Counted from the stretch's first letter, positions 8,091-15,220 are shown. The stretch: DNA of 18,382 nucleotides from CAVSZB01 sp964420395 (GCA_964420395.1 CAYQTJ010000051.1:1-18382); one strand, 5' to 3'. The notes: generated from the sequence alone by a model not told the origin. Numbers and translations: made by a program.

Positions 8091-9196
8091 CCGAGCGAGG
8101 CGGCGAACCGGTCGAACAGCCACCCGGTGTCGCGCGGGCCGGGGCAGGCCTCGGGGTGGAACTGCACCGTGCTGAACGGCCGCGTCAGGTGGCGGATCCC
8201 CTCGTTGCTGCCGTCGTTCGCGTTGGTGAACCACTCGGCCCAGCCGTCGGGCAGGCGCGACGCGTCGACCGCGTAGCCGTGGTTCTGGCTGGTGATGCAG
8301 CAGCGGTCGGTGCCGGCCTCGCGGCACGGCTGGTTCTGGCCGCGGTGGCCGAACGGCAGCTTGTAGGTCGCGCAGCCGGCCGCCCGACCCACGAGCTGGT
8401 TGCCGAGGCAGACGCCGAAGATCGGCCGCGTCCCGGCGAGCGCGCGCCGCAGCTGCGCCACCGTCGCCTCGACGCGCGCCGGATCGCCCGGCCCGTTCGA
8501 GACGACGATCCCGTCGGCGTCGATCGCCTCGAGGTCGGCGTCCCACGGCACCCGCACGACCTGCATGCCGCGCGCGAGCAGGCTGCGGATGATGTTCGCC
8601 TTCGCCCCGCAATCGACCAGCGCCACCCGCCGCCTGCCCTCGCCGTACACGACCGGCTCGCTCACGCTCACCTCGGCCGCGAGGTTGAGCCGGCCGATGT
8701 CCGGGAACGGCGACGCCGCGTCGACCGCGTCCGCGCCGCCGCTCTCGGCCTCGTCGACCAGGAGCTTGCCGGCCAGCGTGCCGCGGTCGCGCAGCCGCTG
8801 CGTCAGCGCGCGGGTGTCGATCCCGGCGAGCCCCGGCACGCCGTCCTCGCGCAGCCAGGCGTCGAGCGACGACGCGGCGTTCCAGTGGCTGAAGTCGGTC
8901 GACAGCGACGACACCACCAGCCCCGCCGCCTGGATCCGCGCCGACTCGAACCCCGCCGCCGGCAGCCCGTCCGCCCCGACCCCGCGCGCCGGCACCCCAT
9001 AGTTCCCCACCAGGGGCCAGGTCAGCACGAGGATCTGCCGCCGGTACGACGGATCGCTCAGCGACTCCGTGTACCCGACCATCCCGGTGGCGAACACCAC
9101 CTCGCCGGCCGCGTGGCGCGCCGCGCCGAACGCCGTGCCGGCGAAGGCGCTGCCGTCCTCGAGCAAAAGCGTGGCCTTGCGCGGTGCGGGGGTCAT
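8087..9196 (-). CDS. carA: Carbamoyl-phosphate synthase small subunit (glutaminase)
   Basis: CarA hydrolyses glutamine and channels ammonia to CarB. The 369-aa protein has the usual two parts: an N-terminal CPSase small domain (TLLLEDGSAFAGTAFG, TGMVGYTESLSDPSY, GIDTRALTQRLRD) and a C-terminal class I glutamine amidotransferase. The amidotransferase has VSNGPGDP (232-239), the nucleophile elbow GVCLGNQ (Cys263), TSQNHGYAVD and QFHPEACPGP (His347, Glu349), so the triad is complete. Length is normal. The frame stays open upstream, but homology starts just after MTPAPRKATLLLEDG, so the ATG at 9196 is chosen. There is no Shine-Dalgarno sequence; a promoter -10 box ends 6 nt before the ATG. It shares its stop CTAG with the convergent hydrolase. 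Despite the same orientation it is not in an operon with carB. Confidence 0.96.
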   Translation of the reverse strand: MTPAPRKATLLLEDGSAFAGTAFGAARHAAGEVVFATGMVGYTESLSDPSYRRQILVLTWPLVGNYGVPARGVGADGLPAAGFESARIQAAGLVVSSLSTDFSHWNAASSLDAWLREDGVPGLAGIDTRALTQRLRDRGTLAGKLLVDEAESGGADAVDAASPFPDIGRLNLAAEVSVSEPVVYGEGRRRVALVDCGAKANIIRSLLARGMQVVRVPWDADLEAIDADGIVVSNGPGDPARVEATVAQLRRALAGTRPIFGVCLGNQLVGRAAGCATYKLPFGHRGQNQPCREAGTDRCCITSQNHGYAVDASRLPDGWAEWFTNANDGSNEGIRHLTRPFSTVQFHPEACPGPRDTGWLFDRFAASLG

Positions 9197-9202
9197 GCCG
9201 GC

Positions 9203-9231
9203 ATTGTTGCCCGGGACGCACGTGGTTTCAA
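9203..9231 (-). promoter_or_regulatory. carA promoter, predicted leaderless start
   Basis: On the minus strand TTGAAA (9226-9231), a 17-bp spacer and AACAAT (9203-9208) form a good sigma70-type promoter. The -10 box ends 6 nt before the carA ATG, so the predicted first transcribed base is the A of ATG at 9196. No Shine-Dalgarno sequence exists, which fits a leaderless mRNA. Confidence 0.5.
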
Positions 9232-9255
9232 GGGGTGACGCACGGCGGATTGCGC

Positions 9256-9285
9256 TTGACCGCGCGACCGACGGCGGCGTAACAT
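9256..9285 (+). promoter_or_regulatory. Promoter for the outer-membrane protein / DUF2330 operon
   Basis: TTGACC (9256-9261), an 18-bp spacer and TAACAT (9280-9285) form a sigma70-like promoter, divergent from the carA promoter with 24 bp between the two -35 boxes. It predicts a 5' leader of about 138 nt before the GTG at 9430. The leader holds a GC hairpin (CGCGCG at 9376-9381 and 9388-9393) but no recognisable riboswitch. Confidence 0.45.
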
Positions 9286-9429
9286 CAGTCTCCTGCGAAT
9301 CTCCACGTCCCGGCGAAAGGAGCGACAGACCCTCCCAGGTTAACGGAACTCCCGTCGAGTCGACTCCCGCCACCCCGCGCGTCTTCCCGCGCGACGGTCG
9401 CAGGACCAGGAGTTCCAGGAGGCGCTGTC

Positions 9430-10191
9430 GTGCCGATCTCCAGACTTCGTCGATCATCTCCCTGCCTTGCGGTCCTGTGCCTTCTGCTGCCGATGGTGGC
9501 CGTCGTGGACGGCGTCTGCGCGCCGGGCGGCGCGGCCGCCGGCGTTGCGCCCCGGGAGGTGGGCGGCCGCGAGTTGACTGCCGAGGAGCGGGCGCTCGCG
9601 GAGGAGACCGGGCCGCCGCGCGGGTTCGACACCGAGCTCGAGTTCGGGCCGGGGGCGCAGTCGCTCGACAACGACGATCTCGACCGGACCTACGGGCTGC
9701 TGCCGTCGTTCGGGCTCGGGGTGAGTTGGTTGCTGGTGGCGCAGACGCGGCTGGTGTTCGGGGTGCGCTACGCCCGCTCGGGCGGCGATCCCTACTACGA
9801 CATGCCGGACTTCCGCAGCGACGACGGCGCCACGCTGCGCGCGGTGCCGGTGACCCTCGGCGTGCGCGGCAACCTGAATCCCCACAGCCGGCTCCGCTAC
9901 CACCTCGGCTGCGCGCTCCAGGTGGCCTGGCTGCAGGAGACGGTGCCGGTGGACGGCGGCCTGAACCGGTTCACCGGGTACGGCGTCGGCGCGCTGCTGA
10001 CGAGCGGTCCGGAGTGGCGCTCGCGCGACGGGCGGCGCGCCCTCGGCCTCGAGCTCGCCTGGGGCGGCCGCGGCGGGCACATCGACCACGGCGCCGACAG
10101 CCACGATGTCGATCTCACCGGCATCCACGCCCGCCTCTACTACGTCATCCGGCCGGGCGCCGCGGCGCCGCGCGAGGAGGTTGCGCCATGA
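9430..10191 (+). CDS. Outer-membrane beta-barrel-like protein
   Basis: This 253-aa protein starts at GTG, fixed by AGGAGG seven bases upstream (9417-9422). A signal peptide covers about residues 1-31 (basic N-terminus, then CLAVLCLLLPMVAVV). A polar linker rich in Glu and Ala follows. The rest has alternating hydrophobic/polar strands typical of outer-membrane barrels: FDTELEFGPGAQSL, GLGVSWLLVAQTRLVFGVRY, AVPVTLGVRGNL, LRYHLGCALQVAWL, LGLELAWGG, and a final strand LTGIHARLYYVIRP ending near the C-terminus. The repeated G-x-G-x strands and periplasmic turns resemble small OmpW/OmpA-N-type barrels; no precise family is claimed. It overlaps the next gene by 4 bp (ATGA), so the two are co-translated. 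The ligand or transport role is unknown. Confidence 0.72.
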   Translation: MPISRLRRSSPCLAVLCLLLPMVAVVDGVCAPGGAAAGVAPREVGGRELTAEERALAEETGPPRGFDTELEFGPGAQSLDNDDLDRTYGLLPSFGLGVSWLLVAQTRLVFGVRYARSGGDPYYDMPDFRSDDGATLRAVPVTLGVRGNLNPHSRLRYHLGCALQVAWLQETVPVDGGLNRFTGYGVGALLTSGPEWRSRDGRRALGLELAWGGRGGHIDHGADSHDVDLTGIHARLYYVIRPGAAAPREEVAP

Positions 10192-11234
10192 GAATCACGA
10201 ACCGTGCGTTTGCGGGCCTGCTGGTCCTGCTGCTCGGGCTGACGGCGGGCCGGGCGCTCGCCGACGGCATGATCGTCGGCCGGGCCGCCGCTCCCATCTG
10301 GGAGAACGAGCAGCTCGCCTTCGTGGAGTGGGACGAGGAGGCGGGCAGCGAGTCGCTCTCCGTGCTGCCCGGCTTCTACGGGATCGCGCGCGAATTCGCC
10401 TGGGTGGTGCCGGTGCCGGCCGTGCCGGAGGTGTCGCCCGCGCCGCGCGCCCTCTTCACCGACCTGTCCGCCCTGACGGCCCCGCGCTACCGCTCCCGCG
10501 ACGACGGCTGGGATTGCGATCGGTCGACCTTCTCGTCCGACGCGCTCGATCTGCCGGGCGACGGCGTGGACGTGCTCCAGCGCGGACTCGTTGGCTATTA
10601 CGACGTCATGGTCCTGGCCGCGGACGACGCCGCCGCGCTCGGCGACACGCTCGCCGCCTGGGGCTTCCTGCACGCGGGCAACATCGCGCAGGTGGCGCCG
10701 CTGCTGGACGACTACGTGCAGCGCGGCTGGGTCTTCGTCACGATGAGGGTCGACAGCACCGCCTTCGCTGCCGCCTTCCCCGGTTATCCGGGTAGCCAGT
10801 ACACCTACGGCGGCCTGGAGCCGGTCACCCTGCGCTTCGCCGTGGCGGCGCCGATCTATCCGATGCTCCTCTCGTCCGTCAGCGCCGCCTGGGACACCTG
10901 GGTACGGGTCTTCGTGCGCGCCGGGCACCGGATGGACCTCCCCGGCGCCAGGACCGCCTACGCCAACCGGATCGACGCAGGGGAGTGGAGCGCGCTCGCG
11001 CCGCTCCACCCGACCGCCGCCGCCCGCCTGCCGGCGGGCTGCTTCCTGACCCGCCTGGAGCGGAGGATGGGCCCCGACGAGATGACCAGCGACCTCCCGC
11101 TCACCCGCGCCCCCACCGACACGGAGTTCCGCGAGCTCCGCTACGGCAGCTTCCCGCTGTTCAGCGTGTTCGTCGGGACCTGGGGGGTGGCGTGGGCGGT
11201 CGGGAAGTGGCGACGGCGGCGCGCGGCCGGCTAG
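10188..11234 (+). CDS. DUF2330 domain-containing exported protein
   Basis: This 348-aa protein starts at the ATG overlapping the upstream stop, with GAGGAGG seven bases before it. A signal peptide (LLVLLLGLTAGRALA, cleaved before DGMIVG) precedes a domain I recognise as DUF2330. Features are ENEQLAFVEWDEEAGSESL, the strongly family-like WVVPVPAVPEVSPAPRALF, and GYYDVMVLAADDAAALGDTL. The C-terminus has a hydrophobic segment (FPLFSVFVGTWGVAWAVG) followed by KWRRRR, consistent with an inner-membrane anchor and a cytoplasmic basic tail; most of the protein would then be periplasmic. DUF2330 has no established biochemical role. The tight coupling to a barrel protein suggests an envelope function. 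Confidence 0.85.
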   Translation: MRITNRAFAGLLVLLLGLTAGRALADGMIVGRAAAPIWENEQLAFVEWDEEAGSESLSVLPGFYGIAREFAWVVPVPAVPEVSPAPRALFTDLSALTAPRYRSRDDGWDCDRSTFSSDALDLPGDGVDVLQRGLVGYYDVMVLAADDAAALGDTLAAWGFLHAGNIAQVAPLLDDYVQRGWVFVTMRVDSTAFAAAFPGYPGSQYTYGGLEPVTLRFAVAAPIYPMLLSSVSAAWDTWVRVFVRAGHRMDLPGARTAYANRIDAGEWSALAPLHPTAAARLPAGCFLTRLERRMGPDEMTSDLPLTRAPTDTEFRELRYGSFPLFSVFVGTWGVAWAVGKWRRRRAAG

Positions 11235-11514
11235 CGGCTCCCGGGCGAGCCCCTGCGCAGTGGCCGGGGTCGACGCCGGCCAAAGTCATTGCCCGGCGAC
11301 TGGACGGCGCCACAAGGGTGCGGGCGGTTGACGGGCGCACGGCGATTCTCCCGTCGAGGTTGTGCACGCCGGTGGACATGGTGCAGGGGAGCCCGTGCGT
11401 CGAGGGGCCGCCCGGGCCCGCTCCTTGAGCAAGCGGGCCTTCCGGGCACCCGGTCCGGCGGCCTGGAATGGACATTGCCTCCATCCAGCGAATTCGCCAT
11501 GGAACGTCGGCCGC
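11235..11514. other. Non-coding gap between DUF2330 and DUF3800 genes
   Basis: The gap from 11235 to 11615 shows no open frame with coding character or a credible start. It contains a hairpin with 8-bp arms (11415-11422 and 11432-11439, 9-nt loop) without a T-tract, which could be a weak terminator of the operon to the left. The DUF3800 promoter follows at 11515. No RNA gene or repeat was recognised. Confidence 0.5.
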
Positions 11515-11543
11515 TTGACAGCGCGAGGCTCCTCGCTGATACT
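11515..11543 (+). promoter_or_regulatory. DUF3800 promoter with palindromic spacer
   Basis: A perfect TTGACA -35 box (11515-11520) and GATACT (11538-11543) are separated by 17 bp. Inside the spacer lies an inverted repeat, GCGAGG-CT-CCTCGC (11523-11536). Its position between the two boxes is where a repressor would occlude RNA polymerase. The predicted transcript begins about 65 nt before the DUF3800 ATG. Confidence 0.5.
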
Positions 11544-11615
11544 GATTGAAGCGGTTGAGAGGGCTGCCACGGCAGTTCGTTGGGCTCCTGCCCACTCGGC
11601 CGCATTTTCTTTGCC

Positions 11616-12365
11616 ATGTATCTTCTGTACCTGGATGACTCCGGATCGGCGGCCAACGCGAACGAGGAGCATCTGGTCCTTGGTGGGCTGGCTGTCTACG
11701 AGGCGCAGGTCCACTGGTTCACAACTCAATTGGACCAGATCGCCCTTGCCATCGACCCGGACAATCCGCACGCCGTCGAATTTCACGCCTCCGAAATCTT
11801 CTCACGGCGAATCAGCCCCTGGAGCCGGATGAGCCGGGACGAGGCCCGCGGCGCGATCAAGTCCGTTCTCCGTCTGTCCAACAGGGCATTCGAGTCCTCG
11901 CGCGTCTTTGCCTGCGCGGTTCACAAGCGGTCCTTCCCTGACCGGGATCCCATGGAGATTGCCTTCGAGGAGCTCTGTAACCGGTTCGATCTGTTTCTGT
12001 CGAGGATGGCTCACGAAGGCGACCGACAGCGCGGACTCTTGATTCTCGATGACAGCGTCCATGAGACGGCTCTGCAGGCAATGGCCAGGGACTTCCGTGT
12101 CCAGGGGACAAGGTGGCGGGCGATCCGGAATCTGGCGGAGACGCCCCTGTTCACGAATTCGAAATCGTCGCGGTTGGTCCAACTCGCGGACCACATCGCC
12201 TACGCGGTGTTTCGCAGGTACGAGCATGGGGACGCGCAGTACTTCGACGTGATCGCTTCGCGCTTCGACATGTCCGATGGGGTCGTGCACGGCCTCGTCC
12301 ACAGGCAGACCAACGATCCCGCCTGCATGTGCCTGGCCTGCGCCAATCGGGTCATTCCCCGGTAG
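11616..12365 (+). CDS. DUF3800 domain protein (putative RNase H-fold nuclease)
   Basis: This 249-aa cytoplasmic protein matches DUF3800. It opens MYLLYLDDSG with the conserved acidic pair (Asp7, Asp8). FHASEIF (56-62), GLLILDDSVHE (140-150) and LVQLADHIAYAVFRRYE (187-203) follow, the last being the family's hallmark L-x-Q-L-A-D-x-x-A-Y. It ends with a Cys cluster, C-x-C-x2-C (Cys237, 239, 242), that could bind metal. The start at 11616 is where family homology begins; upstream in-frame codons are not supported. Its GC is lower than its neighbours': one typical 60-base line is 60%, against 67-80% in two flanking lines. It stands alone with its own promoter. DUF3800 genes are often scattered in accessory and defence-associated DNA, so horizontal acquisition is plausible. 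No toxin or antitoxin partner is seen beside it. Confidence 0.85.
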   Translation: MYLLYLDDSGSAANANEEHLVLGGLAVYEAQVHWFTTQLDQIALAIDPDNPHAVEFHASEIFSRRISPWSRMSRDEARGAIKSVLRLSNRAFESSRVFACAVHKRSFPDRDPMEIAFEELCNRFDLFLSRMAHEGDRQRGLLILDDSVHETALQAMARDFRVQGTRWRAIRNLAETPLFTNSKSSRLVQLADHIAYAVFRRYEHGDAQYFDVIASRFDMSDGVVHGLVHRQTNDPACMCLACANRVIPR

Positions 12366-12416
12366 CCGTCCGTCAGGGCGTGCCGGTCGTTGACCACGTC
12401 GGCGCGCCGCCGGACC

Positions 12417-13274
12417 TCAGAGCGCTTCCGCCGCGAAGGTGTCGCCCTGTTCGAGGTCGCCGGTCTCGTAGCCGCGGCGGAACCAGCGGACGCGCTGGGC
12501 GGACGTGCCGTGGGTGAACGCGTCGGGCACGACGTAGCCCTGCGCCTCCATCTGCAGGCGGTCGTCGCCGATGGCGGTGGCGGCGGCGAGCGCCTCCTCG
12601 ATGTCGCCCGGCTCGAGCAGGCCCTTCGTGCGCTGGGCGTGATGGGCCCAGACCCCGGCCAGGAAGTCGGCCTGCAGCTCGAGGCGCACCGAGAGCGCGT
12701 TGTACTCCTCCTCGCTCACCCGCCCGCGCGCCTCGTCCATCCGGGCGGTGATGCCGAGCAGGCTCTGCACGTGGTGCCCGACCTCGTGCGCGACGATGTA
12801 GGCCTGGGCGAAGTCGCCCGGGGCCCGGAAGCGGCGGCGCAGCAGGTCGTAGAAGCCGAGGTCGATGTACAGCTTCGCGTCGCCGGGGCAGTAGAACGGG
12901 CCGACGGCCGCGCTCGCCAGCCCGCACGCCGACTCCACGCGGCCGGTGAACAGCACGAGGGTCGGCTCGCGGTACTCGCGGCCGATCCGGCGGAACTGCT
13001 CGTGCCAGACGTCCTCCGTCTCGGCGAGCACCACCGACACGAACGCGGCGAGAGCGTCCTGCGCCGGGTCCGGCGCCGCCGCCTGCCCGACCTGCCCGCC
13101 CGGCGTGTCGCCCGCGGTGCCGAGCTGGTCGAGCAGGTCACGCGGGTCGGCTCCGAGCAGCAGGGCGATGATCAGGACCACGACCGCGCCCCCGCCGCCG
13201 ACCGCCGCGCGGCCCACCGGCAGCCCGCGACGGTCCTCGACGTTCGCGCTGCGGCGTCCGGACTGCCAGCGCAT
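12417..13274 (-). CDS. YpfJ/KPN_02809-type neutral zinc metallopeptidase
   Basis: This 285-aa protein belongs to the putative neutral zinc metallopeptidase family (PF04228, E. coli YpfJ). It has a short cytoplasmic basic segment, one N-terminal membrane helix (about 26-41, AVVVLIIALLLG), a Gly/Pro linker and a catalytic domain. The domain has VESACGLASAAVGPFYCPGD (113-132) and IDLGFYDLL. The zinc motif HEVGHH (163-168) gives His163 and His167 as ligands with Glu164 catalytic. LELQADFLAGVWAHH (198-212) provides the third ligand, and the typical GTSAQRVRWFRRGYE lies near the C-terminus. GGGAGGT just before the ATG at 13274 sets the start. It follows the repeat-protein gene by 13 bp and is probably its operon partner. 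The natural substrate is unknown. Confidence 0.93.
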   Translation of the reverse strand: MRWQSGRRSANVEDRRGLPVGRAAVGGGGAVVVLIIALLLGADPRDLLDQLGTAGDTPGGQVGQAAAPDPAQDALAAFVSVVLAETEDVWHEQFRRIGREYREPTLVLFTGRVESACGLASAAVGPFYCPGDAKLYIDLGFYDLLRRRFRAPGDFAQAYIVAHEVGHHVQSLLGITARMDEARGRVSEEEYNALSVRLELQADFLAGVWAHHAQRTKGLLEPGDIEEALAAATAIGDDRLQMEAQGYVVPDAFTHGTSAQRVRWFRRGYETGDLEQGDTFAAEAL

Positions 13275-13287
13275 GGCGACCTCCCGC

Positions 13288-13827
13288 TCAGAACGACCAG
13301 TTGACGATCGGCAGAACCGGCAGCTTGTCCTTGTCCTTGACGATGTTGAGCAGACCGATCTGCAGCCCGTGCAGGGTCCGGGTGTAGTTGACGAAGCCCA
13401 GCTGCAGGCCGGACATGTGGTCGGTGACATTGACGAAGCCCCAGACCAGCCCCTCGGCGTCCTCGTAGCCGTTGTAGAACCCGGTGCCCAGTCCGGTGAA
13501 CTTCCCCTGCGTCAGGTTGACCGCGCCGTTCTGCCAGCCGGTGAACGGCCCGTCGACCAGGTTGACCAGGCCGTACTGGAGCCCCTTGCCCTCGCCGGTG
13601 ACCCGGTTGGCCAGGCCGAGGTCGAGCCCGTACATGCCGCGGTTGACGCCGTAGATCAGGTTGAGGCGGATGCCGCGGATCGTGACGTCGCGAGCGAAGA
13701 TCTGCACGGGATCGACGAGGGCGACGTTGACGAACCGCTCCTCGCCGCGCGCGGCGGTCGGGCACAGCGGCGTCGAGGCCGCGACCACCAGGGCGAGAAG
13801 CAGCAGGCTGCGGATCCTGAGGCTCAT
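13288..13827 (-). CDS. LA_2272-like surface repeat protein
   Basis: This 179-aa protein has a signal peptide (about 1-28, LLLLALVVAASTPLC...ARG) and then a string of short repeats of the form G-[LW]-x-x-G-x-x-N about every 14-16 residues. The units are LNLIYGVN, GLDLGLAN, GLQYGLVN, GWQNGAVN, GLGTGFYN, GLVWGFVN, GLQLGFVN and GLQIGLLN. This G-Q-x-G-x-x-N spacing is the hallmark of surface repeat proteins annotated as the LA_2272 family, which likely form a beta-solenoid or barrel in the envelope. GGAGGTG precedes the ATG at 13827. It lies 13 bp upstream of the YpfJ-type protease gene. A terminator-like hairpin separates it from the OmpA gene. Function unknown. Confidence 0.75.
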   Translation of the reverse strand: MSLRIRSLLLLALVVAASTPLCPTAARGEERFVNVALVDPVQIFARDVTIRGIRLNLIYGVNRGMYGLDLGLANRVTGEGKGLQYGLVNLVDGPFTGWQNGAVNLTQGKFTGLGTGFYNGYEDAEGLVWGFVNVTDHMSGLQLGFVNYTRTLHGLQIGLLNIVKDKDKLPVLPIVNWSF

Positions 13828-13870
13828 GGCGCACCTCCGGTCGGTGTGGAAATGGCCGGCGGTGCGAAGA

Positions 13871-13899
13871 CGGCGGGCACCCCGCGAGGGTGCCCGCCG
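13871..13899 (-). terminator. Perfect 12-bp hairpin downstream of the OmpA gene
   Basis: Arms CGGCGGGCACCC and GGGTGCCCGCCG (12 bp, perfect) surround a five-base loop, CGCGA. It begins 25 bp past the OmpA-family stop codon, in the direction of transcription. A T-tract is largely lacking, so it may act as a weak or factor-assisted terminator or as a 3'-end stabiliser. Confidence 0.55.
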
Positions 13900-13924
13900 C
13901 TGCGATCCCGCCGGGCTGCGGCGG

Positions 13925-15220
13925 CTAGTCCAGCTTCTGCAGCTCGACGCGGCGGTTCTTAGCCCGCCCGGCGTCGGTGCCGTTGTCGGCGATCGGCTTG
14001 TCCGGGCCGTAGCCCCTGGCCGTCAGCTGGTCGGCGGCGACCCCCTTGCCGATCAGGTAGTCGCGCACCGAGGCGGCCCGGTCCTGCGACAGCTTCAGGT
14101 TCATGGCGCGGGCGCCACGGCTGTCCGTGTGGCCGGCGACCTCGACCTTGAGCTCCGGGTAGTTGGCCAGCGAGGCGGCCACCTTGTCCAGGATCGCCTT
14201 CGACTCGGGCAGCAGCGTCGCCTTGCCGGTGTCGAAGTTCACGCCCTCGAGGACGAGCTCCCGCTTGCCCTCTTCGAACACCCTCGGGCAGCCGTTCGCG
14301 TCCACCTGCGTGCCCTTCGGCGTGTTCGGGCACTTGTCCTGCGGATCGAGGACGCCGTCGCCGTCGCTGTCCTTCGGCAGCGGGCAGCCGTTGGCATCGA
14401 CGCGCTCGCCGCGCGGCGTGCCGGGGCACTTGTCCGCGTTGTCGAGCACGCCGTCGCCGTCGGCGTCGCCGATCACCGGGCAGCCGCTCGCGTCGACCTT
14501 CGTGCCGCGCGGCGTGTTCGGGCAGCGGTCGAGGTCGTCCGTCACGCCGTCGCCGTCACTGTCGTCGGGCAGCGGGCAGCCGTAGCCGTCCACCGCCTCC
14601 CCCTGCGGGGTGTCCGGGCAGCGGTCGATGTCGTCCGGCACGCCGTCGCCGTCGGCATCGCAGACCGACTTCTTGCCGAAGAACAGGCTGGCGCCGAACT
14701 GGACGCCCCAGTTGTCGACCTTGATGTCGTCGTCGTCGCCGACCAGGAGCACGTCGGGCGACGAGAAGTGGTCGAGCGTCCCCTCGAGCCGGAAGCTGAG
14801 CGGGCCGCAGCGATGGAAGCGCAGGCCGATCAGGCCGCCCACGCCGTCGTCGGAAACGCTTTCCTCGAGGTCCCCGCCGTAGCTGTAGCGCGCGTAGCCG
14901 GCGCCCAGCAGCAGGGAGACCTGGTCCCAGGCCGGGATGTCCCACAGCAGGCGGGCGTGCAGCGGCATGACGCTGACGTTCACGTCCTCTTCCACGCCGA
15001 TCCGCGTGTAGGCGCCGTCGGCCTCGAGGGCCAGGCGCGGGATGAAGAAGTAGCCCAGGCGGGCGCCGAGTCCGGGACCGTCATCCAGATGCAGGTCGCG
15101 GTCGAGCAGCGTGAAGCGGCCGAAGAGCCCGGCCTCCAACTGGCCCTGCTGCTGGGCCGCCACCGGCGCGGCCGCCAGCAGCGCGGCGAGCACGATCAAC
15201 ACCATGTGACGGAACATCAT
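13925..15220 (-). CDS. OmpA family outer-membrane protein with four TSP3 calcium-binding repeats
   Basis: This 431-aa protein has a signal peptide (1-22, cleaved after APVAA) and an N-terminal barrel (about 28-183; strands such as LEAGLFGRFTLL and WGVQFGASLFFG). Four thrombospondin type-3 repeats follow at exactly 32-residue spacing (starting at 188, 220, 252 and 284, each D-x-D-G-D-G-V-x-D...CP.TP.G..VD..GCP). A C-terminal OmpA peptidoglycan-binding domain covers about 320-431. That domain has NFDTGKATLLPES, GHTDSRG with Asp366, and Arg381 15 residues later, the pair that binds diaminopimelate in E. coli OmpA. The protein anchors the outer membrane to the cell wall; the Asp-rich linker should bind calcium. 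AGGAGG lies just upstream of two tandem ATGs (15220 and 15217); either could be used. It has its own strong promoter. Confidence 0.95.
   Translation of the reverse strand: MMFRHMVLIVLAALLAAAPVAAQQQGQLEAGLFGRFTLLDRDLHLDDGPGLGARLGYFFIPRLALEADGAYTRIGVEEDVNVSVMPLHARLLWDIPAWDQVSLLLGAGYARYSYGGDLEESVSDDGVGGLIGLRFHRCGPLSFRLEGTLDHFSSPDVLLVGDDDDIKVDNWGVQFGASLFFGKKSVCDADGDGVPDDIDRCPDTPQGEAVDGYGCPLPDDSDGDGVTDDLDRCPNTPRGTKVDASGCPVIGDADGDGVLDNADKCPGTPRGERVDANGCPLPKDSDGDGVLDPQDKCPNTPKGTQVDANGCPRVFEEGKRELVLEGVNFDTGKATLLPESKAILDKVAASLANYPELKVEVAGHTDSRGARAMNLKLSQDRAASVRDYLIGKGVAADQLTARGYGPDKPIADNGTDAGRAKNRRVELQKLD
14276..14659 (-). repeat. Four 96-bp tandem units encoding TSP3 repeats
   Basis: Residues 188-315 of the OmpA-family protein are four 32-residue units with no length variation. 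Core D-x-D-G-D-G-V and C-P-x-T-P-x-G are kept in all four. The second and fourth units begin DSDGDG, the first and third DADGDG, an alternation consistent with duplication of a two-unit block. Confidence 0.85.

Noticed and set aside
7490..9238. Plus-strand open frame of 582 codons across the hydrolase gene and antisense to carA
   Set aside because: Composition is typical of a frame shadow. The hydrolase (plus) and carA (minus) both show complete catalytic motifs in other frames.
11286..11786. Minus-strand open frame of 166 codons in the gap before and inside the DUF3800 gene
   Set aside because: It overlaps the DUF3800 promoter and N-terminus, has no recognisable domain and no ribosome-binding site.
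12390..13304. Plus-strand open frame opposite the metallopeptidase
   Set aside because: The minus strand has HEVGHH and a full family match with a good ribosome-binding site; the plus frame has no coding character.
14276..14659. Regularly spaced repeats considered as a CRISPR array
   Set aside because: The 96-bp period is in frame, codes for TSP3 units, and lacks identical repeats with unrelated spacers.
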